The notes: generated from the sequence alone by a model not told the origin. A stretch of DNA of 64,000 nucleotides from Notamacropus eugenii (GCF_028372415.1 NC_092878.1:4491501-4555500); one strand, 5' to 3'; shown: positions 44,330 through 56,299, counted from the stretch's first letter. Numbers and translations: made by a program.

Positions 44330-44700
44330 TTTTTTATATAATATTTTATTTTTTCACCAACTACATGTTAAAACAATTTTAAAGCTTTTTGAAAAAAGTT
44401 TTGAGTTCCAGATTCTATCCCTCTTTCTTCTTTCCTACTCTAAGATGGTAAACAAAGTTATATGACTGCCTTTTCTTTTTACATGACAGTCTTTTCCCCT
44501 TAATGCCAGCCCTGATCTTGAACCCTTCCTTGTCACAAAGAAAAAACATAAGCAAAGCCAACTAATGCAATGACAGGATTGATAGTGCATGTCACATTCT
44601 ACATCCACAATATATTTATATCATATTCCATCATCTGCTACCTTCTACTGAGAAGAGATGCATTTCCATATCAGTTCTCCAGGACTGAGATTATTGCAAT
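44330..44700 (-). mobile_element. L1 LINE 3' UTR fragment
   Basis: Plus-strand reading gives 'ttttattttttcaccaacta', 'catgttaaaacaattt' and 'gttttgagttccagattcta', the reverse of the marsupial L1 3' UTR seen at 10700-10800. ORF2 is not reached. Confidence 0.55.
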
Positions 44701-45270
44701 TCATCCAAGTTGATCCAAGTGGTGAGAATTCCTGAGTCCTAGTCCTTTTGCCTTTCTAGGACAGCATGATCCCAGAATCCAGCCTTCTTGGGGATTGCCA
44801 GTCTCAGGGTTTTCCTGTCTAGCATCCCCATGTTAAAAATTCTATGGGATGCAGACTTTGACTAAGAGAAATAGAGTCTCTGAGTCTTTTGCAAAGAGAG
44901 GAGAATCATGGATGGGACCCTAAAAGCTGGAGGGATTGCAGAGGACTCAAAACCGGGATATGAAAGGGTGAAAGACCTGGACTTTGCCTTTTACTATAAT
45001 TTTGGAAATTCTTGCACAGAAGTCCTATTTTCTGGCTCATGTTTGTCTCTAAAGATTAAATCTGACTTGGACTGATTTAAGACCAAGTATCACTCTAGCT
45101 AGTGATTGTCTCATGGACAACCTCAACAGACTCCTGGGTTGTTAAGTTGTCATCATTTTCCTGGATACCACGGCAATACTCGGTTCAACTCGGTCCATTC
45201 CAATACTGTTATTTACCCAACTGCTGACACAGTTCAACCACCCTTTGTAGAATATCTTGGATTTGGATTA
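44701..45270. other. No recognisable feature
   Basis: I see no gene and no named repeat. Confidence 0.4.
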
Positions 45271-45279
45271 TTGTCATGA

Positions 45280-45681
45280 ACTTGTAACTGGGGACACTGC
45301 TTTCAGTTCCTATATTCTACAATTCATTCTTCACACGATTGACAAATAATCTTTCTAAAGCACAAGGCTGAACATATCAGTCTCCTGCTTGATCATTTGC
45401 CCCTAGGATCAAATACAAATGCCTCAGCTTGATGTTCAAAGCCTTGTTTCCAGCCTGGAAACATCATTGTTTATTTCACATCATTCCCCTTCACTTACTG
45501 TATGTTTCAGTTGAACTGGTGTGCTTGCTATTCTCAAACTTAGTTCCTTCTTCCAGTTGTATATCACTGAACAGGTTATCCCTCCATACCTAATGTGCTC
45601 TCCATTCTTCTGCTTCTTAGTATGCCCAGCTAGCTTCCTTCAGGTCTCAGCTCACATTCCAGCCAGGTCATTCTGTGTGCA

Positions 45682-45715
<34 letters not shown>

Positions 45716-46200
45716 CGCGTAAACACCCAAGCCCTTTCTTATCATCTTTAGTGCTCTTTCCTCCCACCTCAAATAGTCACACATGTATGTATTTTCTCCT
45801 CTCCTCTGAGCAGCTTGAATGCTTAGATGACGTGAAAGCCAATCATTCTATGCCTTCTAATGACGTTGAGGAACACAGGACTTAGTATCTGTATTTCCAC
45901 TGCCTCCTAAGCTCCTCTTTACCGTCTGCCCCATCTCCATGCCTTGTAGTCCCCTGGAATTGTCATCTGACCTACTGATATACTCAAAGAGACCCTTGGA
46001 GACTTTACTATCTTTTCTATCCTTTCACCCTGAAGGTTTCTTGGCCTTTCCATCAACCCCGAAGCTGACCTTTTATGTATTGTCTTCTCAAAATGGAACA
46101 TGAGTTCCTTCAGATCAGGGACTGTCCAACTTTTTCTATTTGAATCCCTTGCACTTAGCACAGTGCTTGGCACATACTAGGTACTTACTAAATGAATTTT
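45280..46200 (+). mobile_element. L2/CR1-type LINE fragment with 3' end
   Basis: 'ctaggatcaaatacaaatgc', 'ttgatgttcaaagccttg', then a TG/GC tract (45678-45725), and the tail 'tcagatcagggactgtccaa', 'cttagcacagtgcttggcac' and 'tagg...tactaaatgaatt'. A piece at 46210-46430 may be a second, fainter L2 copy. Confidence 0.65.
45678..45725. repeat. (TG)n/(CG)n alternating tract
   Basis: Pure purine-pyrimidine alternation with 'gcgcgcgtgtgtgcgcg' in the middle. This composition favours left-handed DNA. Confidence 0.9.
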
Positions 46201-46659
46201 TATTCGTGTACCTTCTATTTTATTTATTCACCTTCTTGTCATTCTTTGTGTTCTTTCCTCCACCTCAGATGATCAAATAGGTACTTATTTGTTTACAGGC
46301 AATGTCTCCCACCTCTGTTCTCCTCCCCTGAATAGGAAGTAAGATCCTTTAAATGAGGGATGGTTTTTGGTTTTTCTGTTACAACTAGAACCTTGTATAC
46401 AGTAGCTATATAGTCAGGTTCTGACTGGTGTAAGAAAAGGTATCTCAAGAAATGACACAATTATTGGAATTCATACTATTTAAGGTTATAATTATTCAAA
46501 ATATGGTCCCTGGTTTTAACCCAATGGAAATATGCAATACAAATTTAAATAAGATGAGCTCTCCATAGGATCCATTATTCAAACTTTTCAGGGTGTAACT
46601 GTATGATAAATGCTTGTTGGACTGGGTTGGACAAAAGTTTGACCCGTGAGAGTGTGAGG

Positions 46660-46830
46660 AAGTAAACAGAGAGAACTGTCCACTGAGTCAGCAAGATCTG
46701 AGTGCAATTCTCACTTCTGATACATCCTGGCAATGTGAGTCTGGGTTAGTTACTCAGTTTCTCAGTGCCCCCCAGACAATTCCCTTGAACTATGAGATAG
46801 AGAAAAATTATTACTCTGGATAGGCCAAGG
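46660..46830 (+). mobile_element. MIR SINE fragment
   Basis: 'ctgagtgcaattctcacttc', 'atgtgagtctgggttagtta' and 'ctcagtttctcagtgccc' are the MIR core. Confidence 0.55.
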
Positions 46831-47009
46831 AAATTTCCTTACCAGGGTACTTCCTGCACAGATAAAGTCATAGATAAGAATTTTAAAAAATTATATTTAC
46901 TTTACTAAGGCTATTAATTGGTTCAGTTAGTTTCTTCACTGATTGTCCTGTGTTTTCTAAATAAATCATATTATCTATAAATAGGAATAAGTTTTCCTCC
47001 TCTCTAGCA

Positions 47010-47270
47010 ACATTCAGACAAAGTCATTCAGTCATTTCCAACTCTTTGTGCCCTCACACATCATAGCATGTCAGGTCCACTGTCCTTGGCATTTTCTTGG
47101 CAAAGATACTAGAGTGGTTTGCCATTTCTTTCTCTAGTGGATCATCTTTTGTCGGAAATTTCTACTATGACCTGTCCATTTTGGGTAATGCTGTACAGCA
47201 TAGCTCATAGATTCATTGAGTTACACATGTCCTTCTGCTGTGACAATGGCCGTGATACAAAAAGGGATTT
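47010..47270 (-). mobile_element. RTE-related fragment
   Basis: Plus-strand reading starts with an RTE-tail-like piece ('agtcattcagtcatttccaa', 'ctctttgtgccc') and continues as a counterpart of the RTE 5' region at 29325-29480 ('tttcttggcaaagatactag', 'gaccttgtc'-like 'gacctgtccattttgggtaa', 'ccttctgctgtgacaatggc'). Confidence 0.6.
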
Positions 47271-47469
47271 GGACCTTTAAATCTCTCTTTTACCTCAGTA
47301 TTGTCATTGCACTTAAGATATAGGTCAAATAATAACTATTTAAATAGACAGCCTTGCTCTAACCCCCTGTACTTAGAAAATTCTCCAGGGAATTTTTCAG
47401 TTGCAGATAATACTAGCCTTTTGATACATGTGTGTGTGTATACACATGTTCGTATACCCATATGTGTAT

Positions 47470-49130
47470 ATATACAATATATATGTTTTTGATCTTATTT
47501 TCCATTTTTAAGGTTTTTTGAATTGCTAACATAAACAAGTGCTGAATTTTATCAAAGGCCTTTTCTGCTTCTATTGATTTAACCATTTGTTTTTTGTTGT
47601 TCATATGACGCTGTTAATTGTTTTCCTACTGCTGAATCATCTTTGCATCATAGTATATGTACAACTTGATCATAAATGGATGTTTTTTTAACTCTATTGC
47701 CACAGTCTCTTTGATAAAGTTTTTTTTTTAGGGTTTCCATCAATGTATATTCAAGAATTTGGTCTCTTTCTCTTAACTTGTGGTGTTCTTGTTCCAAGAA
47801 ATACTAGTTTACTTTTCTCCATTTTTTCTTTCCATTTCTATTTCATGCTGCAGTCTAGTCTCTTATTCATGAGCTATACACTTATATTTTTTTCTTTGTT
47901 CTTTCTGTGTAGATCATTAAAGGTAGAACTTCTGAGGGCAAAAGTTACGGTCCTTCATTTCATTCATCTGTTAACATAAATTTCTCTCTTTTTTTTATGA
48001 TTTATCCCTTCCTGGTTTGGGGTTTAGGACTGTATTTGTTTAACAAAATCTTGGTAGAGTGTATCCTTTCTTAATTATTTAAATATTTTTGTAACATCGG
48101 TATTAACTTCTCTTTGAACATTTGATGGAATTCACTTGTAAATTCATCTAAACCAAGGTTCCCTCCCATCCCACTACCCCCCATATATACATTCATAGAT
48201 TATTCTATTTTAGAGGCAGCAGGGTGGTATGGTGGTGGAAGAAGTACTCGATGGTCTCATTCAAAAGATACCATACATTTTTACAATTTAATTTTTCTAA
48301 GCCTTCATCCACATCTGAAAGAACGTTTAATTCTCCTATAATCATTAGGTCATTTCTCTTTGTAATTTAGTTAGTTTTTAATGAATATGAACCATTTGAT
48401 ATGCCATTTGATGTATAGCAGTGTGTCCCAAAAGTCTTAGTGCAATTTAAAGGTCTAATAGCTTAATTGTAATTAAGGGATCCTCTCTCCCACAGCTCCC
48501 TCCCTTCTTCAATCTCAGTTTAAAGCTACCCTAAGACTTTTGAGACATCCTGTGTATTTAATAATGATATTGTCTAAGGTGTCTTTAAGTATAACATCAT
48601 TTCCTTGTTTACCCCTCTTGATTCTGTGTATTTTTATTCAGGATCATAATTCTGCCCTTTTTGAATAACCTTATACATAGTACCTTTTATTTTTTCCAGC
48701 CTCTCATTTTCAGTCTGTATATGACCTTATTCATTAGATGTGTTTCTTAGATATAGTAAATTGTTGGGTTTTCATTTCTTATCTATTCTACCATTATCTT
48801 TCATTTTATGGCACAGTTTAATCCATCCACATTTAAGGTCAAAACTGTCAGGTTTGTGCTTTCTTCCATTTAATTCTTTTGTACTGATTTTCCCCTTTCC
48901 TCTTTTAAATCAATACTTAGTCCCTGGACTTAGTTTTGTTTGTGCTAATTTGGCTCTGATCTCCATCCTACAGGCTCTGCTTTCTTTCCCTTATTCTATC
49001 TTAAATTCCTTGTGTTTACTTAAATTAGTTTTCTCCCTTATCTCCTTTATTTATTTTGCTTTTTTAAAAAAAACTCTACTCTCTCTCAATTCAGAGAGTA
49101 ATGTAATGTAATCCAGAATCTTCCTTCTCC
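47470..49130 (-). mobile_element. Old L1 LINE, ORF2 remnant with insertions
   Basis: The minus strand reads KSIEAEKAFDKIQHLFMLAI (47604-47413), the reverse-transcriptase motif block of ORF2. The LIPKPG counterpart falls near 48000. Upstream parts of ORF2 (plus-strand landmarks 'aattctcctataatcattag' near 48330, 'gtgtttcttagatatagtaa' near 48740) follow to about 48840. Interruptions are a ~185-bp segment at 47770-47960 and a mariner-like element at 48419-48552. It is much more decayed than the L1 at 10685-17384. Confidence 0.7.
48419..48552. mobile_element. Mariner-like miniature DNA transposon (MITE)
   Basis: The ends form inverted repeats of about 30 bases: left 'cagtgtgtcccaaaagtctt' and right, reversed, 'caggatgtctcaaaagtctt'. 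The motif 'gtcccaaaagtctta' is typical of mariner-family termini. At 134 bp it has no room for a transposase. TA dinucleotides lie one to two bases outside each end, so the TA target duplication is only approximate. Confidence 0.72.
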
Positions 49131-50515
49131 TATTCTCTTAAATTCAGTCTTCTTGAGTAACAATCATTTGTATCACCCTTTCCCAAGAAATGCTAATTTA
49201 TTTTAATCTCCTATATTTCTTTTCATTTTTGGTCCATTCTAAAATCTGAACTTCCATTTTTAGGCTATATGCTTGCATGTTCTGTATTTTCTCTGTGTAG
49301 GTAATTTAAGGTAGAACTTCTAGGAGACAAAAACTTTGCTCTCTCCCCCAGCCCTATTAATTTGTTTGCACAACTGCAAATCATGACCACTGCCGCTTTC
49401 TTACTCTTCTTTTGTTTGTTTTCTGAAGGGCCTTTTCCTGGCGAGTTTTACTCCCTAAGATCTCAATTCACAAAGGAGACAGTATGGCATGATGGGAGAC
49501 ACTCACCCCTGAGTTACTCTGAGCCCTTAAATGCATCGCTTGCCTATCCCAATGATAGTATATGCTGGTCCATAAATCATGTTCCCTTGTCTCCCTAGGG
49601 TTCCTTAGTGTCTCATGGGGGTTATACACTCCCTCTTCTAGGGTGGGCTGCATTCCTGGGAATCATTAACCTTACTCAAAGAAGGATTCCTGAGGTAGCA
49701 GCTCCTCTGAATAAAAGTCATTACAGGGCTCTCGATGACTCCATACTCCATGGATAGGCTATATTCTCCCATCAAATAGGAGCTTTACCTCCAGTTAGTT
49801 CCTCTACTCTAGGTTCCTTTCCTCCATTATTTTTATCCTAGGCAGGGAGGTCAAGGGACTGAAGAGACAGCTTTCCCCTCTCTCCTCAAACCCAGCCTGA
49901 GCCATGTCTCTAACTGCCTTCTATTAGTTCCCAGCCTTCTCCCCACTTGAGCAAATGACCCCAGAGTATTCACCTTCCCTTGCCACCCCAACAACCCAAA
50001 TAATGATTCATTCATGAGCTATTTTTTATTTTAGTCCCTGATAATTCAATTTATTCTCCATTTCATCTGCTGACTCTTTTATCTTCCCTAAAACATTAGC
50101 CACTTAGAGCTTTTGGCCTCTCAATGGAAAAAAAAATGTCTTTGAAGGAGAACCTCTTCTACTTCTTCAATCTTGAGAAAGTTGCTTTCCCTTATACTTT
50201 TCTTGCTATCCATGCTGGGAATTATGTTAATTAGGTTAATCCTGCCATCTTCTAGTATGTGACCTTATCAGTCATCTGCCATCAGGTAACTTGACTTAAC
50301 TTTGTAATTCAAATAACTACCTTAGTCATACATACAGACAACAGAGAAAGAATCTAATTATGCTGATTCTGTAAAAACCTGCACATTATATTAACTAATT
50401 AGTAATTACTAATATTAGCATAATGTTTCAAAGAATGGTAGTTTAAAACAAGACAAATCACCAAGATAAATTTGATATTTTCCTCGCTAACTCCTAACTT
50501 GAATTGTTAATTATC
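49131..50515. other. Mostly unassigned; includes copy of an internal duplicate
   Basis: 49165-49345 resembles 47770-47960 (shared 'aaggtagaacttct' and 'ccaagaaat' ends). The rest (49350-50500) sits between ORF2- and ORF1-like parts of the old L1 and may include its spacer or a separate insertion. I see no gene. Confidence 0.4.
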
Positions 50516-50519
50516 ATCA

Positions 50520-50700
50520 CATATTAGAGTGGAAAGAGCGTTGTTCTCTGCATCAAGACCTGAATTTTAGTTCTGACTTTAAACTTACTAGTGATGTGAC
50601 TGTGCCAAAGGATTTAATTTTTTTGAACCTAAGTTTGTTCTAAAATGTTGATAAAATATTTGAATAATCTGTCTTACTAGATTGTTGTTCTAAATCCATA
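50520..50700 (+). mobile_element. MIR SINE fragment
   Basis: 'tagagtggaaagagcgttgt', 'tagtgatgtgactgtgccaa' and 'aacctaagtttgttctaaaa' are a decayed forward MIR. Confidence 0.5.
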
Positions 50701-50889
50701 TAACTATGATTTGATTACTATATTTTTTCTTAAAAAAATCTTTGGACTAGACTTGTGATTTTATTGCTGTTAGGAATTCCCCAAACAGCAAACTCCCCCT
50801 ACCCATGCAGATAGATACCTGTTTTGTAACTTATTCTTAGGGAGGTTTATGGGGCACTGAGAGGTTAAATCCCTCACCTTCCTCAAAGT

Positions 50890-51440
50890 TCTTACTGTGT
50901 TTTTGTTTGATATTCCTTGGAAAACCCATTTTTGCCTTTGGGCAGCATGCAGGAATTTTTACTTATTATTATAGTGCTGGATTTTAACTATAATGTGTCT
51001 AAGAGAGTTGAATTTTCTTTGTTTGGTTTCCTTATCAAGGTCCTGAGGCTTCTTTCCATTTGGATGTTGTACCTTGTTTCAATTAATTCTGGAAGGTTTT
51101 CTTGAACGATTTCCTGGAATATAGCACTTTGATTCTCTTATTTTTATAAATTTCTAGAGTGTCTGTAATCTCGAAGTTTCTGTGTCTTCACCTCTCTTCT
51201 AAGTCTGTCCCTTAGGTCTGTAACATTTCTAGGTTTTTTCAATATTCCAGGCATTTCCTGTGCATGTATTTCCAGTTGGTCTGTTTTGTCTAGAATTTCA
51301 TTTTCTACTGTAGTAAGTCTGTGTTACTTATTTCTATTGATTCTTTCATGCTTTCTAGCACAATTTGCATATTGGTAATTTCCTTAATTATTGCATCATA
51401 AGTTTTTTTTAAAGTAGTTTTAAAAAAAAGTTTAAGTTTC
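50890..51440 (-). mobile_element. Old L1 LINE, ORF1-region remnant
   Basis: On the plus strand, 'acgatttcctggaatatagc', 'tttctagagtgtctgtaatc' and 'ctgttttgtctagaatttca' read as the reverse of an L1/HAL1 ORF1. It is probably the 5' continuation of the L1 at 47470-49130. Confidence 0.5.
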
Positions 51441-51634
51441 TTAAATGGCCTATTACCTCCAGAATTCTTCGGGGTGTGAACATAGACACCAGACTCCTAA
51501 TGAAGATGGGGAAAAGGAATCAGTTCCTTTCATGTCCCCTCTACCAAAAAAAATGATAACTTTGGGCCCTTAGATAAATTATAATTAGAGACATTCTAAG
51601 TGATCTTGGTGAGAATATCCGGTGTGGAAACTAG

Positions 51635-52161
51635 TCAGTCAATTAGTCAACAAGCCTTAATGAAGAGCCTATAATGTGCCAGGCCCTGTGCTAAGCACTG
51701 GGGATACATAGAGGGGAAAAAACAAACTGTCTCTAGTCTCAAGGCGCTCACAAGTTAGTAGGGGAGACAGCATGCAAACAATTAAGTGCAAAAGATATAT
51801 GCAGGATAAATTGGAGGTCATTTTAGAGGGAAGGCACTGAGATTAAGGAGGACTGGGAAAGGCCTCTTGTAGAGGCAAGGCTTTAGCTGAGACTTAAAGG
51901 AAGCCAGAGAAGCCAGGAGGAGATGAGGAGGGATTCCAGGCACATGAAATAAGTGTCTCATGGGAGAAACAGCTGGTGTCACTGGATCACAGAGAAGGTA
52001 GCGGGGAGTAAAGTGTAATAAGCCTGGAAAGATAGCCAAGGGGCTAGTTATGAAGGACTTTAAAAACCAAATGGAGGATTTTATATTGGATCTTAGGGGT
52101 TATGGGAAAGAACTGGATTTCAAAGAATGGTGTGAGTGAGTGTGTGTATGTGTGTGTGTGT

Positions 52162-52208
<47 letters not shown>

Positions 52209-52680
52209 ACATGGTAAGATCTGTACTTTAGGAAAATTAATTTTGTACAGATGAGTAGAGGATGGACCAGACTGGGAAAAGACTCAAGGCAGGAAGCCCA
52301 ACCAGAAGGCCATTGCAATAGTCCAGAAGGTTGATGAGGGCCTTATACTGGAGTGTCAAGGGTAGGGGGCAAATACAAGAGAAGTTGCAAAGGTCAAAAA
52401 TGATGCGACTTGACAACTTATTGGATAGTGTTGTGTGTTGAGGAAGGGGTGTGTGTGAGTGAGGAGTCAAGGATGACATGTAGGTTATAAGCCAGGGTCA
52501 CTGAGTGGGTGGTGGTACCCTCAACAGTAATAGGAAAGTCAGAAAGGAAAGAGGGCTTTTGGGGGAAAGATCACGACTTTGGTTTGGGAAATGTTGAGTT
52601 TAAGATGTCTGTAGGACATCCAGTTTGAGATGACAACTAGGTAGTTGGAAATGTGACCCTGGCAGCCAGGAGAAACAGTG
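51635..52680 (+). repeat. Unassigned ancient repeat family, longest copy (~1 kb)
   Basis: It begins 'aatgtgccaggccctgtgct', 'aagcactggggataca' and proceeds through 'agggaagg', 'cagaga', 'gaaggactttaaaaaccaaa', 'ctgtactttaggaaaattaa', 'gccattgcaatagtccagaa', 'gaggagtcaaggatgacatg' and 'gagtttaagatgtctgtagg'. Shorter copies in this window follow the same order. I know similar sequence to be widespread in mammals but cannot give the family name without a search. A TG microsatellite (52136-52206) interrupts it. Confidence 0.7.
52136..52206. repeat. (TG)n microsatellite
   Basis: About 34 TG units with two TA variants. The His/Thr repeats of a minus-strand frame here are an artefact. Confidence 0.97.
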
Positions 52681-52929
52681 CCTCAAGAGATACAGTGCAT
52701 GGTTTCTATTTCTTTAGCTATTTGAGTTGCCTGTGTGGTATTTTGTATTATCGTATTAACACTTTTCACTTTCTTCATTTCCTATTTTACTGTGCCAGGG
52801 TATACAACTATTTTTCTTCTCTCTGGAGTTTTCTATTTTTTTTAGGAGAATATGCATATCCCAACTCCCTTTGATCCTCTCATTCCACCACTTTAACTCT
52901 AAATGCCACCTAATGTTTTCTTTTACTGA

Positions 52930-53600
52930 ATTATAGCATAAAAAAATTCCAGAGAGGGATAGTTCCACAGCAGGCATCTAGTCCAATCCATATCTGAAAC
53001 AAGGAATCCCCTGTACAACAAAGTAGACAAGCCCTCAGAGCTTGGTCAGACATCCACCGCATCCTGGGCCATTACCAATCATCCTGTCTTTTGTCTTGAC
53101 CCTGGATTTTGATGACTTTGGCAGAGAGAACAAGGCTGATGATTTTGTGCAGCCCTGCTTCACTTAAATCCAATTCACATGCAACTCAAGACATCATCCT
53201 GGGATGTCATTATGGATCCTCTTTGAAAATGAAGGATAAGTGGACATGAAGCCTCTGTACAGAAGACCCCCATGAAAGAAAACTGTTCTTCCTCCTGAGG
53301 TATCCCATTCTATTCCTGCTTAGTTTTAATTGTTAAATAGTTTTTCTTGACAATAAGCCTAAATTTTCTTCTCTGCAAATTCTATCCAGCTCCTTATTCT
53401 GCCTTCTGAGGCTGAATAGAACTCAGACCAGTTCTTTTCCATAATCCAACCTCTCAAATACTTGAAGACAATCACATCTTTGCATGAGTTTATTCTTCTC
53501 TACTTTAAACATCCCCACTGCTTTCAACCATTTTCATGGCATTAACTTGAGGCCTTTTACCATCCTACTTACCCTTCCCCAAATGATCTCCTATTTATCA
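52930..53600. mobile_element. L3/CR1-like LINE fragment with nested SINE-like repeat
   Basis: The right part ('gaggctgaatagaactcaga', 'caacctctcaaatacttgaa', 'ctactttaaacatccccact') resembles the well-conserved 3' region of CR1/L3 LINEs. The left part (52930-53030) is its other half. The insert between (53040-53250) ends in 'gatcctctttgaaaatgaag', the terminus of a marsupial SINE-like repeat I recognise but cannot name. Confidence 0.5.
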
Positions 53601-55535
53601 AAACCTTAAAAAAATACATATGTGTTATATAGCACCTGGACACCCATCTGTCACATGCAGGATCCCCAGAACACCTACTCCAGTTTCAAGGTACTCTGAG
53701 AATAGCAATCCACTGAAAACTCAGGCTCGCAAGTCCCCACCGGTATGTTTACCTTTCCTCTAGTCATCTAGAGAACACAGTTAGTTCAAAGCAAAAGGCA
53801 TTTAATGAAATGTCATAAAAAGAATATTTGCAATAGGACGATATCCCCATAAGTATAAGGCACTCAAATGTACATGCCACCAGTGGGAAAAGTATGTTTA
53901 CATGAGGGGTCCACATACTGAGAAAATGTACGAAGAGACAACTTGGACCTCTCCGGGGCCTCTGCTGGGCACCTGCTTCTCACTTGGCTGAATTTTTCTG
54001 CTTGGCCTGCACCTTGTGGGGCTTAGTTTTCTGCTGTGCTCATAGACTCCACAAGGCCAGCCCAGATGCCACAGCTATTGTATGGTGGCTAAAATCTCTC
54101 TTTGATAAGGGCAGACAGTCAGTCAGCTTTTTAGTTATAGCCATCACATCCAACTAACAAAAACCATGTGTCCCCAAGCTAAGATTAGGTCTTTCCTTTT
54201 TGATCTCTATGTTTTGTGCAAAGTCTTACGTTATGTTTAACTTAGGATTCAGACAATTCCACGCATTCAAAAGATTCTCTCTCACTTAGCTGCAAATGAA
54301 TTGGAGCCAGAATTAAATTAAGTAGACTAGGGACACAAGGTAAGTATTTTCTAGGCATCTAATGTGAATTCCTGTCTTTATCATGCATATTTGTTAGTAG
54401 TAAAGGCTGGATGCTTTGGTGTTGAACTTTAGCTAGCAAAAATACCAATCTCCCTGTAATTGGTTTCAAGCATACTTGGTTAAGGGTTGCCTAGGAAATA
54501 TTCCTGGGGAAGAGGCTTATTTTAATGATTTATATACGTTTTATGTAAATAGTACTTGTAAAGCATTTAAAAATTAGCTTAGAACACCAGGAAGGCTCTT
54601 AGACGGTTGCTGTTCTGAATTGGCAATGGGAACTTTTTCACTAGGAGTTCATTATGCAAAAGAAATCACAAGTACAGAAAAAACAAATAGTGAACTTTCA
54701 AATAACTTGAAAATTCCTACAGACAACTTTTGTTCATATTATTTAACTTATATAGTGAACCCTTTCTTCATAAATATCCAAGGAAAGCATCCGTTCATTC
54801 CTTAGATGAATAATCTGTAGTGGTATTCTGGACACACTCTCCCGAACTATACATGATCTAGCAGGTCAGGTCCCCAGAGCATAGCTGGCTACATCATCCC
54901 CTCAGAGTTCTAGAGGGACCCCTGAAAGGCTACTGGGATTCTTGGGATGCTGTTGGTTCAAGTTCCCAACAAGTGCATTCCTCCAACATTGTTGCTAGTG
55001 AGTGATTCATGCCCTATTATTATTTGGATGGTTGATATCTCCTTGATAACACTGCTAACCAGTTAATATCAGTCAGCTTTTACAAAGGGATATTCACTAA
55101 GAAGATAACGTGAGACCTGCTCAAGTACAAAAACAGCCCCCAAACTGGGATACACTCTCCCCTTGTACACCTTGGTTCCTTGGGCTCAAACTTAAAGTAG
55201 TTGCTACAAACATTTCCACCATCAAATTAAATCCTAGGTGCATCATGGCCAACAGACCAGTAGACCAATCACCACAATATCTTAGCTGATGGGTTGATTC
55301 ACTTCTGGGTGGGGTCAGGCTGGCCACTCCTCTAGGTCGTCTCCTTTCCAGGACCTACACTGAACCTCTCATGGTTTTTCTGACCTTTTGAAGCTCACTA
55401 GATTATAACTTGGTCCATTTTGTGTCAGGGAACAACAGATACGAAGAGGCAAAGAAACAGAAGGGCCACATGTGCATACCCATCACCCATGCCTCAGGGG
55501 GAGAGGGTTGCTAACATTTACTGCCCCCCCCCACA
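53601..55535. other. Unassigned sequence
   Basis: The blocks 53620-54240 and 55100-55500 have a mid-age dispersed-repeat feel (few frames, mixed composition), but I find no diagnostic motif, no inverted ends and no protein text. Frames of 61-68 codons show no domain. Confidence 0.35.
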
Positions 55536-55557
55536 TACCATCCCTCTTTTTCCCTCT

Positions 55558-55588
<31 letters not shown>

Positions 55589-55738
55589 TTTTCTGTCTCT
55601 GTCTGTCTCTGTCTCTGTCTCTGTCTTTCTGTCTCTCTCTCTCTGTCTCTCTGTCTATCTCTCTGTCTCTCTTTCTCTCTCTGTCTCCTCTCTCCCCTCT
55701 CCTGTCTCTCTCTGTCTCTCTCTGTCTCTTTGTCTCTG

Positions 55739-55772
<34 letters not shown>

Positions 55773-55775
55773 ATT
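55536..55775. repeat. Polypyrimidine (CT/CTGT)n tract
   Basis: About 235 bases of almost pure C/T with 'ctgtct' units. Two overlapping frames of 128 and 138 codons, rich in Ser and Leu, are artefacts of it. The plus strand is pyrimidine and the minus strand purine, a composition that can form triplex DNA. Confidence 0.96.
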
Positions 55776-56109
55776 CCTTAGTCTGTTTTGGAGCCTGTTG
55801 TATTACACTCTTACTTCCAGCTCAGGAGCCATTTAAAACGTTTTTCTTCATCATGTAGCAAGCAGACAGGAAATCGTCACAGAATGCCATTCCACGCTCT
55901 GAATCAGGAACAGGTCCCCTCTGGGACATGTTATCAAGTGCTTCCAGAAGTGGGCTCACAAATTCTCCAGTTAGAGCACACCATGCCTGCTCTGAGGGGC
56001 AATAGCCCCAAAGTAGTTCTCCACTGTAGATCAAAAAATTTGAATTAATCAGGCTTATTTTTATATGTTCAAGGTAGATAGACTCCAGATTTCCAGCACA
56101 GAGTTGATC

Positions 56110-56290
56110 AGACAGCTTGGCAATTTTGTAAGATTTGGAATTAGGGGACCTGGGTTGAAATCCCCACTCTGCTATGTCTTACCCATGTAACTTTGGACAA
56201 GGCACAACTTCCACGGGCTTCAGTTTCCTCCTCGTTAATATGAGGGACTAGACCAGAAGTGATCTCTAAGACTCTGAATCTATAAAAAAT
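56110..56290 (+). mobile_element. MIR SINE
   Basis: 'ggacctgggttgaaatcccc', 'gtaactttggacaaggcaca', 'gggcttcagtttcctcctcg' and 'gtgatctctaagactctgaa'. Confidence 0.75.
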
Positions 56291-56299
56291 GCTCAGCAC

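Noticed and set aside
48740-49111. 123-codon plus-strand frame rich in Leu, Phe and Ser
   Set aside because: It is antisense to an old L1 and T-rich. The membrane-like look comes from composition.
53600-55535. Old LTR-type element
   Set aside because: I could not find paired terminal repeats, a primer-binding site or any gag/pol/env text, so I leave it unassigned.
55420-55858. Overlapping 138- and 128-codon plus-strand frames
   Set aside because: Both are translations of the CT-rich tract (Ser/Leu/Cys repeats) and show no protein character.
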